Assembly: GCA_034432155.1 (NCBI GenBank)
Contig: DAOUCP010000017.1
Coordinates: forward strand, 1-9,953
DNA length: 9,953 bases
Direction of reading: 5' to 3'
Source of the DNA: DAOUCP01 sp034432155
GTDB lineage: Bacteria; Chloroflexota; Anaerolineae; Epilineales; Epilineaceae
This document shows positions 1-7,667 of this stretch, in pieces (position 1 is the stretch's first letter; each line of letters begins with the position of its first letter). Below the pieces are notes generated by a model that searched no databases, had not been told where the DNA came from, and saw nothing but the letters and a program-made list of their open reading frames with translations. The position numbers and the translations under genes are program-made.

Positions 1-1175
<1,175 letters not shown>

Positions 1176-1182
1176 CTTCGGG

Positions 1183-1188
1183 CTCCTC
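1183..1188 (-). promoter_or_regulatory. Shine-Dalgarno site of cysS
   Basis: On the minus strand this reads GAGGAG, ending 7 nt before the cysS ATG (1175-1173). It is the strongest ribosome binding site in the window and fixes the cysS start. It also suggests that cysS is translated independently of the overlapping upstream genes. Confidence 0.8.
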
Positions 1189-1227
1189 GTTTCCAAGCGC
1201 CGCCTTGAGCCAGCGGCGTGCCTGATT

Positions 1228-1977
1228 CTACTCGTGCTGGCGCGAGGGGTGATCTCGCCTCCGACCGGAGCGCTCGATGTGGTCAGCCAGCCAGCCGGCA
1301 TCGCGCCGAGCTTGCTCGATGATAGGACCATCGGGCCAGGGACTGGCTTCGCCCACCGCCAGCGGTGCCTGGGGCCGTGACCGCGCGCCGCCCCCCGGCC
1401 TCGTCGGCAGCGGGAGACTGTCGAGGTGACCGTCCATCGCCAGCACCAGGGCCGCCGCGTGCGGTAAGTTGCGGGCCACGAGTGATTCCCCGTCCGCGCG
1501 TGGACGTACGCCGCCCCCCTCCGTCTCGCCCGTCAAGAGGATGGAACGACAGCCGGCAGCCCCGCCAGCCAGGCAGTCCGCGAGCATATCGCCGATCATC
1601 CAGGAGCGGGCCAGATCGATGGCCAGCGCGTCGGCCGCGGCCAGCAACATGCCCGGCTGCGGCTTGCGGCAGTCGCACATCGCCGACGGCGACTCGACGG
1701 GCCGATGGGGACAGAAGTAGTAGCCGTCCAACCCAACACCCTGCCAGCCGAGCCAGGCGCAGAGGTAGCGCGCCGCCTGTCGGGCCTCCTGGGTGGAGAA
1801 CAGACCTCGCCCGATGCCACTCTGATTGGTGACGACCACCAGCCGGTAGTCAAAGCGCCGCCAGGCCCGCAGGGCAATCACAGCGCCGTCAAGCACCTCG
1901 CCAGTCAGCGGATCGGCGCCGTGATGGACATTGCGGATCAGAGTGCCATCACGATCCAGGAAGACCGCCGGCCTCAT
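1228..1977 (-). CDS. gmhB: GmhB-like HAD-IIIA sugar bisphosphatase
   Basis: A 249-residue HAD-superfamily phosphatase resembling D-glycero-D-manno-heptose 1,7-bisphosphate 7-phosphatase, a cytoplasmic step towards ADP- or GDP-heptose for surface glycans. Visible motifs: I, FLDRDGT with nucleophile Asp8 and acid/base Asp10; II, VVTNQSG with Thr50; III, Lys105 in CRKPQPGM; IV, GDMLAD with Asp130 and Asp134. A zinc loop CxH...CxC is made by Cys89, His91, Cys101 and Cys103. This loop is shared by GmhB and the HisB phosphatase domain, and the 9-residue gap between His91 and Cys101 lies between the two types. The surface-glycan neighbours favour GmhB. Residues from about 195 to 249 form an Arg/Pro-rich extension that I cannot assign. 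The start overlaps the end of the upstream glycosyltransferase by 29 bp and has no clear ribosome binding site, which suggests translational coupling. The family is secure; the exact sugar substrate is inferred. Confidence 0.78.
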   Translation of the reverse strand: MRPAVFLDRDGTLIRNVHHGADPLTGEVLDGAVIALRAWRRFDYRLVVVTNQSGIGRGLFSTQEARQAARYLCAWLGWQGVGLDGYYFCPHRPVESPSAMCDCRKPQPGMLLAAADALAIDLARSWMIGDMLADCLAGGAAGCRSILLTGETEGGGVRPRADGESLVARNLPHAAALVLAMDGHLDSLPLPTRPGGGARSRPQAPLAVGEASPWPDGPIIEQARRDAGWLADHIERSGRRRDHPSRQHE

Positions 1978-3265
1978 GGTTGGTCTGCCAGCCCCGCGAT
2001 CCGTGAGCCTCTAGGGCGCGCTCGTAGACACCTGCCAGTTGCGCCACAGCGTCACTCCAGCGGTGATTCTGCTCTACGTAGCGGCGGCCGGCCTGTCCGA
2101 GGCGCCTGGCGCGCTCCGGCTCGGCCAGGAGGCCCACCAGCGCCGCGGCAAACGATGGCCAGTCATCGGCCACCAGCACATCCCGGTCTGGCTGGACATC
2201 CAGCGCTTCGATGGCCAGTCGGCTGGCCACCACCGGCGTCCCGGTGGCCATCGCCTCCAATACCTTGTTCTGGACGCCAACGCCGTAAACCAGCGGCACG
2301 GCGGCCATCGTGGCTTGACGCAGGACGGTTCCCATGTCGGGCACAAAGCCCGTCACGAGTACGCGCTCCGGATGGCGGTTGGCCAGTGCGCGGACGGCCG
2401 CTGCTGGCTCAGCGCCCGCCAAGACGACGCGCGCCGCCGGCTCCTGGCGCCAGACGAGCGGCATGATCTCCTCGACGAGCACGCGCGCCGCCGTTACGTT
2501 CGCGTGGTAGCTGAGCTTGCCCGAGAACACGATGGTGCGAGCGTCCCTCGGGCCATCGGGGGCGAAGGCTTCCAGGTCCACGCCATTGCACACCACGGTG
2601 ACGGACGCCAGCCGCCGGCCAGCCAACGATGGTCGGTGTGTGGTCGGCCCTGCGACGGCGAGGCTGCCCTCGGCCAAACGCAGGAGGGCGTCCCGGTCCC
2701 GTGACCCGGTGACGGTGACTGCATCGAACTGCCGGACCAGCCAGCCCTCGTAGCGTCGCGTGCGTCCCAAGTCGATGGTGGCGATCAGCCGTCCCTTCAC
2801 CGAACGGGACGTTTGCCGCGCCGCCTCCAAGAGCGAGGTGATGCAGTCCACGCTATCCCAGACCACCGGCAACAGGCGCTCTAACTGGATGGCATAGCGC
2901 GAGGCGCGCAGGTGCTCCACATGGGCTACATCGAACGGCCGGCCCTCCCCCCGCGCCTTCACCACCAGATCGCACAGAAAGCGGGCCATTCGGGGATGCC
3001 ATGCGTACCAGGCTTGGAGCGGCCAACCAGAAAGGAGTCCCCTCGTCAGACTGACCGCTCGCCGCCGCCGGCCCAGGATCACGGGAGTGTGGACGACCTC
3101 GGCACCGTCGAGCCGATCGGACCCGTCGTCTACAGGCGCGGCTGTCTTCCGGCGGGGCGTGACCACCACGACTTCGTGCCCTGCCCGGCCAAGAAAGCGC
3201 ACGAAGTTCCGCGGCCGGACGCGGACGGGAGTCAGGGGATCAGCGACGACGAAGAGGATCCGCAT
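1949..3265 (-). CDS. GT4-type glycosyltransferase
   Basis: A GT-B-fold retaining glycosyltransferase of 438 residues, expected to transfer a sugar from a nucleotide donor to a growing lipid-linked glycan at the cytoplasmic face. The N-terminal Rossmann half starts MRILFVVADPLTPVRVRP. The domain boundary carries VVCNGVDLEAF (224-234), followed by IVFSGKLSYHANVTAA and the donor-site motif VQNKVLEAMATGTPVV, with the family glutamate at Glu337. VWDSVDCITSLL (135-146) and NKVLEAMA resemble the exosortase-associated sugar transferase group (TIGR03087 type) from memory; that subgroup call is tentative. The frame is open upstream to 3361, but the ATG at 3265 gives the canonical N-terminus, so I chose it. 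It overlaps the end of the upstream hydrolase gene by 26 bp with no visible Shine-Dalgarno, consistent with coupled translation. Donor and acceptor cannot be read from the sequence. Confidence 0.88.
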   Translation of the reverse strand: MRILFVVADPLTPVRVRPRNFVRFLGRAGHEVVVVTPRRKTAAPVDDGSDRLDGAEVVHTPVILGRRRRAVSLTRGLLSGWPLQAWYAWHPRMARFLCDLVVKARGEGRPFDVAHVEHLRASRYAIQLERLLPVVWDSVDCITSLLEAARQTSRSVKGRLIATIDLGRTRRYEGWLVRQFDAVTVTGSRDRDALLRLAEGSLAVAGPTTHRPSLAGRRLASVTVVCNGVDLEAFAPDGPRDARTIVFSGKLSYHANVTAARVLVEEIMPLVWRQEPAARVVLAGAEPAAAVRALANRHPERVLVTGFVPDMGTVLRQATMAAVPLVYGVGVQNKVLEAMATGTPVVASRLAIEALDVQPDRDVLVADDWPSFAAALVGLLAEPERARRLGQAGRRYVEQNHRWSDAVAQLAGVYERALEAHGSRGWQTNHEAGGLPGS

Positions 3266-4910
3266 GGCTTGACGCGCGGGAGCCGGGGGCTTCCGCGGGG
3301 GCAAGGTAGACCGGTGCCACGCCCAGATCCAGCTCCACTGCGCCGTCGTCTGCTTGGGCAACGACCCGTTCCCCCCCCAGATGGTCCGTCACCGCAAGCC
3401 ACCCTGACCAGGGTGCCAGCATCGATTCGTCGATGCGCAGGCGGGCAGTCGGCGCCGGAAGCCCGCGCCGGCCCAAACGCTGGCCGTTCGTCGCCCAGGC
3501 AACGAGCGACGGCCGATCATCGGCCAGGCGGAAGCGATACACCTCACAATCGGCGCAGCCCGTCGCCGCGGCCTCCACCAGCCCCTCGAACCGGGCGCCG
3601 CGCATCTGTCTGGCCAGCACCGCCAGAGCAGTCAGCGCCGGTCGCGGCTCAGCGGACGACGCCGCCCGATAGTCCAGGTGGAAGTCGCGGAGCGGGCAGC
3701 GTTCCTCGATGGCGAGCCGGAAATCGGCCGACCGCATGAGTCCGAAGGTGAGCCAGTCCCAGTGCGGAGGCACGCAGTCGCCGAAATTGCTGTCGCGGGC
3801 CGAATACCAGATGGCGGCCACGGCGCCGACGGCCATCGCCCGCACGAAGGTCTGGGCCACGTAGGCGGCCTGCAAGGCCTCGGAGCGTTCCGTCCACTCA
3901 TCCGACGGCGATGCCGCCAGGCCCGTTTCGGAAACCACGAGCGGCATGCGCCGAAGGTCGTAGAAACCCGGCAGCGCCAGTTGCTCGTTCCGAAAGGCGC
4001 TGATCCTGCCGAGCATCTCGCGCAGCGGTGGCCGGTCCCACTGATCTGCGTTGTCGTTGTAATTGTGAATCGCCACGAAGTCAAAGAAGGGAAGTTGCTT
4101 ATCCGCCGGATGGTGGCGGTACAGGTGCTCAAGCGCCCGCTGGGTGAAATCGTGGACAAATGGGCCAGGGGATCCCGTCCAGCCTGGTGGAGCCGAGGCC
4201 ACCGTGAACCGATCGTAGGCGACCGGACCAAAGCCTACCTGGGCACCGGGATCCGCGGCCTTGATCGCCCGGTAGGCAACCGCGAGCTGCTCGGCATAGG
4301 CTGCCGGATCGTTGCCGAAGCAGCCGCCGTAGTCCGCTTCGGCGGATACGGCTGTTGGATCGAAGTCCACCTCGTTGGACACCTGCCAGATGTGCGCCAC
4401 GGCGCCCTCGGGCGCATCCGCCTCGCCGTCGCCATCGTAGCGTTCCACCAGCGCGCTCCAGAAGGCGGCGTAGTCGGCCATCCGCTCGGGCCGCACCGGA
4501 CCACACTCCGAGTCGGCTGCCCACGGCGGATTGGCGTACACGACGACCACATTGCGAAAACCCGCGGCCGTCGTGGCGCCGAGCAGTCGATCGCTCATCT
4601 GCCAGTCGTAGCGAGGCGGTACCTGGTGTTCGGGCTCGATCGCCTTCCAGAGAGCCCGGGCGCGCGCCCAGGCAATCCCGGCATTGCGCAGATGGTCCAG
4701 GGCCGGGGTTTCGACGTCTGCCTCAAACAGCTGGACGCCGATCGGTAGCTCGGCCGGCCACCATCGGTCCTCCGCGAGCGGCCGGGCGAAGCCGGCCGTC
4801 CCTTGCGCAACCACAGCGTCGGTCGGGCCGGGCGCAGGCGACGGTACCGCTTGCCCAGGCCGACAGGCCACCAGGACCGCCAGCAGGCCGAAGGCGGCGA
4901 CGTACTTCAT
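3240..4910 (-). CDS. Lipoprotein glycoside hydrolase, clan GH-A (GH39/PslG-like)
   Basis: A 556-residue exported glycosidase. Residues 1-16 form a lipoprotein signal peptide (MKYVAAFGLLAVLVAC) with lipobox LVA|C at Cys16, followed by a Pro/Ala-rich tether. A TIM-barrel domain spans about 55-430. The predicted acid/base is Glu180 in WQVSNEVDF and the nucleophile is Glu328 in PLVVSETG, the strand-4/strand-7 pair of clan GH-A. GIAWARARALWKAIEPE (78-94) resembles the start of GH39 and PslG-type barrels. A beta-rich domain of about 110 residues follows. Cys136, Cys197, Cys379 and Cys405 recur in the upstream paralogue and may form two disulfides, as expected outside the cytoplasm; Cys452 and Cys455 are unique to this copy. 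The start ATG overlaps the upstream stop as ATGA. A G8 run occurs near the 3' end. The substrate is unknown; by context it is the polysaccharide made by this cluster. GH family assignment is tentative. Confidence 0.85.
   Translation of the reverse strand: MKYVAAFGLLAVLVACRPGQAVPSPAPGPTDAVVAQGTAGFARPLAEDRWWPAELPIGVQLFEADVETPALDHLRNAGIAWARARALWKAIEPEHQVPPRYDWQMSDRLLGATTAAGFRNVVVVYANPPWAADSECGPVRPERMADYAAFWSALVERYDGDGEADAPEGAVAHIWQVSNEVDFDPTAVSAEADYGGCFGNDPAAYAEQLAVAYRAIKAADPGAQVGFGPVAYDRFTVASAPPGWTGSPGPFVHDFTQRALEHLYRHHPADKQLPFFDFVAIHNYNDNADQWDRPPLREMLGRISAFRNEQLALPGFYDLRRMPLVVSETGLAASPSDEWTERSEALQAAYVAQTFVRAMAVGAVAAIWYSARDSNFGDCVPPHWDWLTFGLMRSADFRLAIEERCPLRDFHLDYRAASSAEPRPALTALAVLARQMRGARFEGLVEAAATGCADCEVYRFRLADDRPSLVAWATNGQRLGRRGLPAPTARLRIDESMLAPWSGWLAVTDHLGGERVVAQADDGAVELDLGVAPVYLAPAEAPGSRASSHADPLRRR
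3371..3378 (-). repeat. G8 homopolymer inside the lipoprotein hydrolase gene
   Basis: Eight consecutive C on the plus strand, read as G8 in the gene across codons Leu511-Gly-Gly-Glu514. The frame on both sides matches the paralogue: LPDWSG/LAPWSG before it, and the final DFRPVYIS/DLGVAPVYLA strand after it. The printed reading is therefore in frame. A slip of one base would replace about the last 43 residues, namely the end of the beta domain and the tail, and leave the barrel intact. It could be a slippage hotspot or simply a chance result of high GC. Confidence 0.6.
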
Positions 4911-7651
4911 GGTTGGATCCGGCCACTTGCCTTGCCCGGAGTATCGACCACGTCCTCACCGGACGGCGCTTGGCGGCAGGCTGGCGAAGGAGCCTCCGAT
5001 GGCACTTGGCGGCAAGCCAGCGAAGGAGCCTCCGTGGGCGCGAGCGGATCCATGCCTCGCCAGACGCCTAGCACCGCCAGGCAGAAGAGGGCGACCAAGA
5101 CGCCGTAGGCGAAGAGGGATCCCCCCGCCCATGGCCGGCCCCTGGTGAGCCGCTGGGCCAGGGTCATGCCCTGCCACGGCGAACCGTATTCCGTCCACAT
5201 GCGCCGCAGCCCCGGCTCATCGGCCGGCAGATGGACCAGACCACGGCGTGCCCAGGGCGTGGCCCTTGCCGAGCCCCGTGCCTCGGCAGGGCCCATTGCG
5301 TCTGGCTCCCTCTCTGCCTCGGCACGGCCGCGGACACCCCGCTCGGTTCTAGGCGGCTCGGGTCCAGGAGGGCTGGCCTGGCTGGCCGCCCGGGCATCCC
5401 CGCCCGATTGGGAGCCCGTCGGGTTCGCCGCCGACAGTCCATCCGGAGTCGCCGTCTCTCCCGGTGCGAGCACGTCGCCCGGCGCCGTACCCACGTTCGG
5501 CGAGCCGGGTGCCGACGCGGGCCGGCCGGCGGTAACGCTCGCCGCTCCAGGGCCACTCGTTGCCACGGCAGCGGGGGAGACTGCTGTTCCCTTGGGCGTC
5601 GCGGATGCGAATACCACGCGTGGTGTGGCGGTGGAAGTTGCCAGTTGGGTCGCCGCTGCCAAGAGCTCGTCGAGGGCACTCCTGCCGGCGGACGGCAATC
5701 GTGTGGCTGGGATGGCTGGCTCGGTGGGAGAAACGGCGGCCGAGCTCGCCGGCGGAAGGGCCGAGATGTACACCGGCCGGAAGTCCACCGTCAACGCGAC
5801 GGGATCCTCCGAGCTCGTCCGTTCGGCGCCGAGACAGTCCACGAGGCGCGTTCGACCCGACCAATCAGGCAGCATCGAGCGATCCACCCGGAGCACATGG
5901 CTGGGATCGGCCACGGGGACCCCGGCCACCTTCCGACCCAGGGGCTGCCCGTGATCAGCGAACGCCACCAGCACGTAGCCGCCGTCCGGACGGCGGAAGC
6001 GATAAGCCTGTACCTGCCAGTGACCGGTCTCCTGAGGGGTCAGCAGACGATCGAATGTTGCTTCCTGCAACTGCCGGCTCAGCGTCTGCAGCGCTGTGAG
6101 GACGGGCTTGGCTTCCAGATCGCTTGCCGGACGATAGCCCGGCAGGGGGTTGCTGGGGCAGCGGGCTGCCTCGCGGGCCACGCGCAGCGATCGGAAGAGC
6201 CCAAATGTCTGCCAGGCGTCGGGTTCGCCGCAGTCGCCCACCGCGTAATCCTGATCCAGGTACCAGATGGCTGCGCCGGAACCGGCGGCCAGGGCCCGCA
6301 CCATCACCTGGCCGATGTAGGCCAGTTGGTACTCGGCGGAGCGAGCGATCCACTGGTTGGAAGGCGAGTCCGCCATGCTCACTTCGCTTACCAGCACCGG
6401 CAGGCTCGCCCACTCATAGGCATCCCCTGCCGGGTGCAGCTCGTTGGCCCGGAAACGAGCAAGCTTGTCCACGAGCTCGCGGTCCACCGCCTCATCGCTG
6501 GCCGCATTCGCTTCCCAGTTGTCACGGAAGTCGTTGTAATTGTGCACGGCGAAGGCATCCACGAACGGCCAGCCTGGTTCACCGGCATGGCTCGCGGCCA
6601 GCTGGCTGAGGACTTCTCGCACGAAGCCATAGCGAAACGGACCGCGGTGTGCGGTGCGGTACCAGGCCGGCGCATTGTAGAAGCGCTCGTAGGCTAGTGC
6701 CCCGAACACGAGTTGCGCTTCGGGGCTGGCGGCATGCACCGCCTGTGCCGCTACCCGCAGGTGCTCGGCATACGCCGACGGTCCGCCATCATCGCCAAAG
6801 CACGAGCCGTAGTCGCTTTCGCCCTTGGCTTGGCCTGGGGCGAAGTCGGGCTCGTTGCCGATCTCCCAAGCACGAACCACGGGCGAGCCTGGAGCGTCGT
6901 CCTGGCCGTCGCCGTCGTAGCGCTCCACCAGGGCGGTGAGGAAATCGCCGTAGCGCGAGAGCGGCACCCGGTCGACAGGTCCGCAACTCCGGCTGGCCGC
7001 CCACGCGGGGTGCCCATAGACCACGGCCATCACCGACAGGCCCCGCTGGCCGACGGCGCCTAGCGTGCGATCGGTGAACGACCAGTCCCGAAGCGGTGGC
7101 GTTGCGTCCCGTCCCTCGATCGCATACCAGAACACCGGCACCCGCAGCCAGCCCACACCGGCGGTCGTCAGCCGGTCCATGAGAGCGCTGAGGAAGGACG
7201 CGAACTCTGCAGCACTGCGGTCGTAGGGCTGGACGCCGATCTGCACGCCAAAGATCGGGGGCTGCGGCTGGATTGGCGTGGGCGTCGCCGAGCTTGTCGG
7301 CACTGCCGTTGCGGGCGTGGTGGTCGGCGCGGCCGGCGACGTTGCCGGTGTGGGTCTTGGCAGATCGGCCGCCGCCCGGAGCGCCAGCGGCAAGTAGACC
7401 GGAAGCGGGGCCGGCCCTGGCTGGGCGAAGGCTGGCCGCGCAACGGGGGCTCTGCCGCCGACCCCCCTCCCCACGAGCAGTAAGAGCGTACCCAGGAGCA
7501 CAAGCCGACTACCCGCAGCCGCGCCCTGGCGGCGCCGCTGGGTGTCGGAGCGGCGAGCGGCGCCACTTGTCTCGCGATCTGCTGCTAACCGATCGGCCAG
7601 CACCTCTGCCGTCGCCTGGGCGACCCGATTGCGGGCAATCCGAGCTCCCAT
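4907..7651 (-). CDS. Membrane-anchored glycoside hydrolase, paralogue of the next gene
   Basis: A 914-residue exported glycosidase (from the ATG at 7651). In order: a basic N-terminus, a hydrophobic signal segment (48-61, LVLLGTLLLLVG) with a possible signal-peptidase site AFA|Q after 76, a Thr/Pro-rich linker (about 95-131), a GH-A TIM barrel (about 132-530), a beta-rich domain (about 532-632), a low-complexity Ser/Thr/Pro/Ala linker of about 175 residues, one transmembrane helix (about 845-865), and a short tail with two 12-residue repeats. Predicted acid/base is Glu267 in WEIGNEPDF and nucleophile Glu423 in PVLVSEVS. It aligns over about 480 residues with the downstream lipoprotein hydrolase, sharing YDGDG, YAEHL/YAEQL, HNYND and four cysteines. 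Likely it acts on a surface polysaccharide while tethered to the membrane. The frame is open to 7810, but upstream ATGs at 7675 and 7663 lack a ribosome binding site and the part before 7675 is a shadow of the previous gene. The substrate is unknown. Confidence 0.85.
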   Translation of the reverse strand: MGARIARNRVAQATAEVLADRLAADRETSGAARRSDTQRRRQGAAAGSRLVLLGTLLLLVGRGVGGRAPVARPAFAQPGPAPLPVYLPLALRAAADLPRPTPATSPAAPTTTPATAVPTSSATPTPIQPQPPIFGVQIGVQPYDRSAAEFASFLSALMDRLTTAGVGWLRVPVFWYAIEGRDATPPLRDWSFTDRTLGAVGQRGLSVMAVVYGHPAWAASRSCGPVDRVPLSRYGDFLTALVERYDGDGQDDAPGSPVVRAWEIGNEPDFAPGQAKGESDYGSCFGDDGGPSAYAEHLRVAAQAVHAASPEAQLVFGALAYERFYNAPAWYRTAHRGPFRYGFVREVLSQLAASHAGEPGWPFVDAFAVHNYNDFRDNWEANAASDEAVDRELVDKLARFRANELHPAGDAYEWASLPVLVSEVSMADSPSNQWIARSAEYQLAYIGQVMVRALAAGSGAAIWYLDQDYAVGDCGEPDAWQTFGLFRSLRVAREAARCPSNPLPGYRPASDLEAKPVLTALQTLSRQLQEATFDRLLTPQETGHWQVQAYRFRRPDGGYVLVAFADHGQPLGRKVAGVPVADPSHVLRVDRSMLPDWSGRTRLVDCLGAERTSSEDPVALTVDFRPVYISALPPASSAAVSPTEPAIPATRLPSAGRSALDELLAAATQLATSTATPRVVFASATPKGTAVSPAAVATSGPGAASVTAGRPASAPGSPNVGTAPGDVLAPGETATPDGLSAANPTGSQSGGDARAASQASPPGPEPPRTERGVRGRAEAEREPDAMGPAEARGSARATPWARRGLVHLPADEPGLRRMWTEYGSPWQGMTLAQRLTRGRPWAGGSLFAYGVLVALFCLAVLGVWRGMDPLAPTEAPSLACRQVPSEAPSPACRQAPSGEDVVDTPGKASGRIQP
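4965..5036 (-). repeat. 36-bp direct tandem repeat, two units
   Basis: Two adjacent 36-bp units, 4965-5000 and 5001-5036, agree at 30 of 36 positions. They share the cores CTTGGCGGCA and GCGAAGGAGCCTCCG on the plus strand. They lie in the last part of the large hydrolase gene and code two 12-residue repeats in its C-terminal tail, EAPSLACRQVPS and EAPSPACRQAPS (residues 874-885 and 886-897), just after the transmembrane helix. The paralogous gene has no equivalent, so the repeat was probably acquired or expanded in this copy. Whether it is a dispersed genomic repeat cannot be told from one window. Confidence 0.85.
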
Positions 7652-7656
7652 CTGCT

Positions 7657-7661
7657 TCCTC
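7657..7661 (-). promoter_or_regulatory. Shine-Dalgarno site deciding the large hydrolase start
   Basis: On the minus strand GAGGA ends 5 nt before the ATG at 7651-7649. The two earlier in-frame ATGs, at 7675 (inside the upstream gene) and 7663 (4 nt after its TAG stop), have no such motif. This favours 7651, although initiation at 7663 by coupling to the adjacent stop cannot be excluded; it would add four residues (MRKQ). Confidence 0.55.
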
Positions 7662-7667
7662 ATCGCA

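Noticed and set aside
1198..1218. Hairpin CGCCGC/GCGGCG between the phosphatase and cysS as a terminator or attenuator
   Set aside because: The stem is only 6 bp with a 9-nt loop, no T-run follows on the minus strand, and no T-box features are visible in the 52-bp gap.
3266..3361. N-terminal extension of the GT4 protein by 32 residues
   Set aside because: The residues before MRILFVV are Trp/Pro-rich and unlike the family, and they overlap the coding end of the upstream hydrolase. The Rossmann strand begins at the internal Met.
4965..5036. CRISPR-like repeat
   Set aside because: There are only two units, they are directly adjacent with no spacer, and they are in frame within a gene.
5231..5750. 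Ser/Thr/Pro/Ala-rich stretch as a separate small gene
   Set aside because: It is continuous in frame with the catalytic domain upstream and the membrane helix downstream, so it is best read as a linker of the large hydrolase.
5231..6697. Long open frame of 488 codons on the plus strand
   Set aside because: It lies antisense to the large hydrolase, whose frame carries clear GH-A motifs. The plus-strand translation shows no recognisable domain. Long antisense frames are expected at this GC content. The same holds for plus-strand frames at 18-530, 1705-2466 and 3678-4748.
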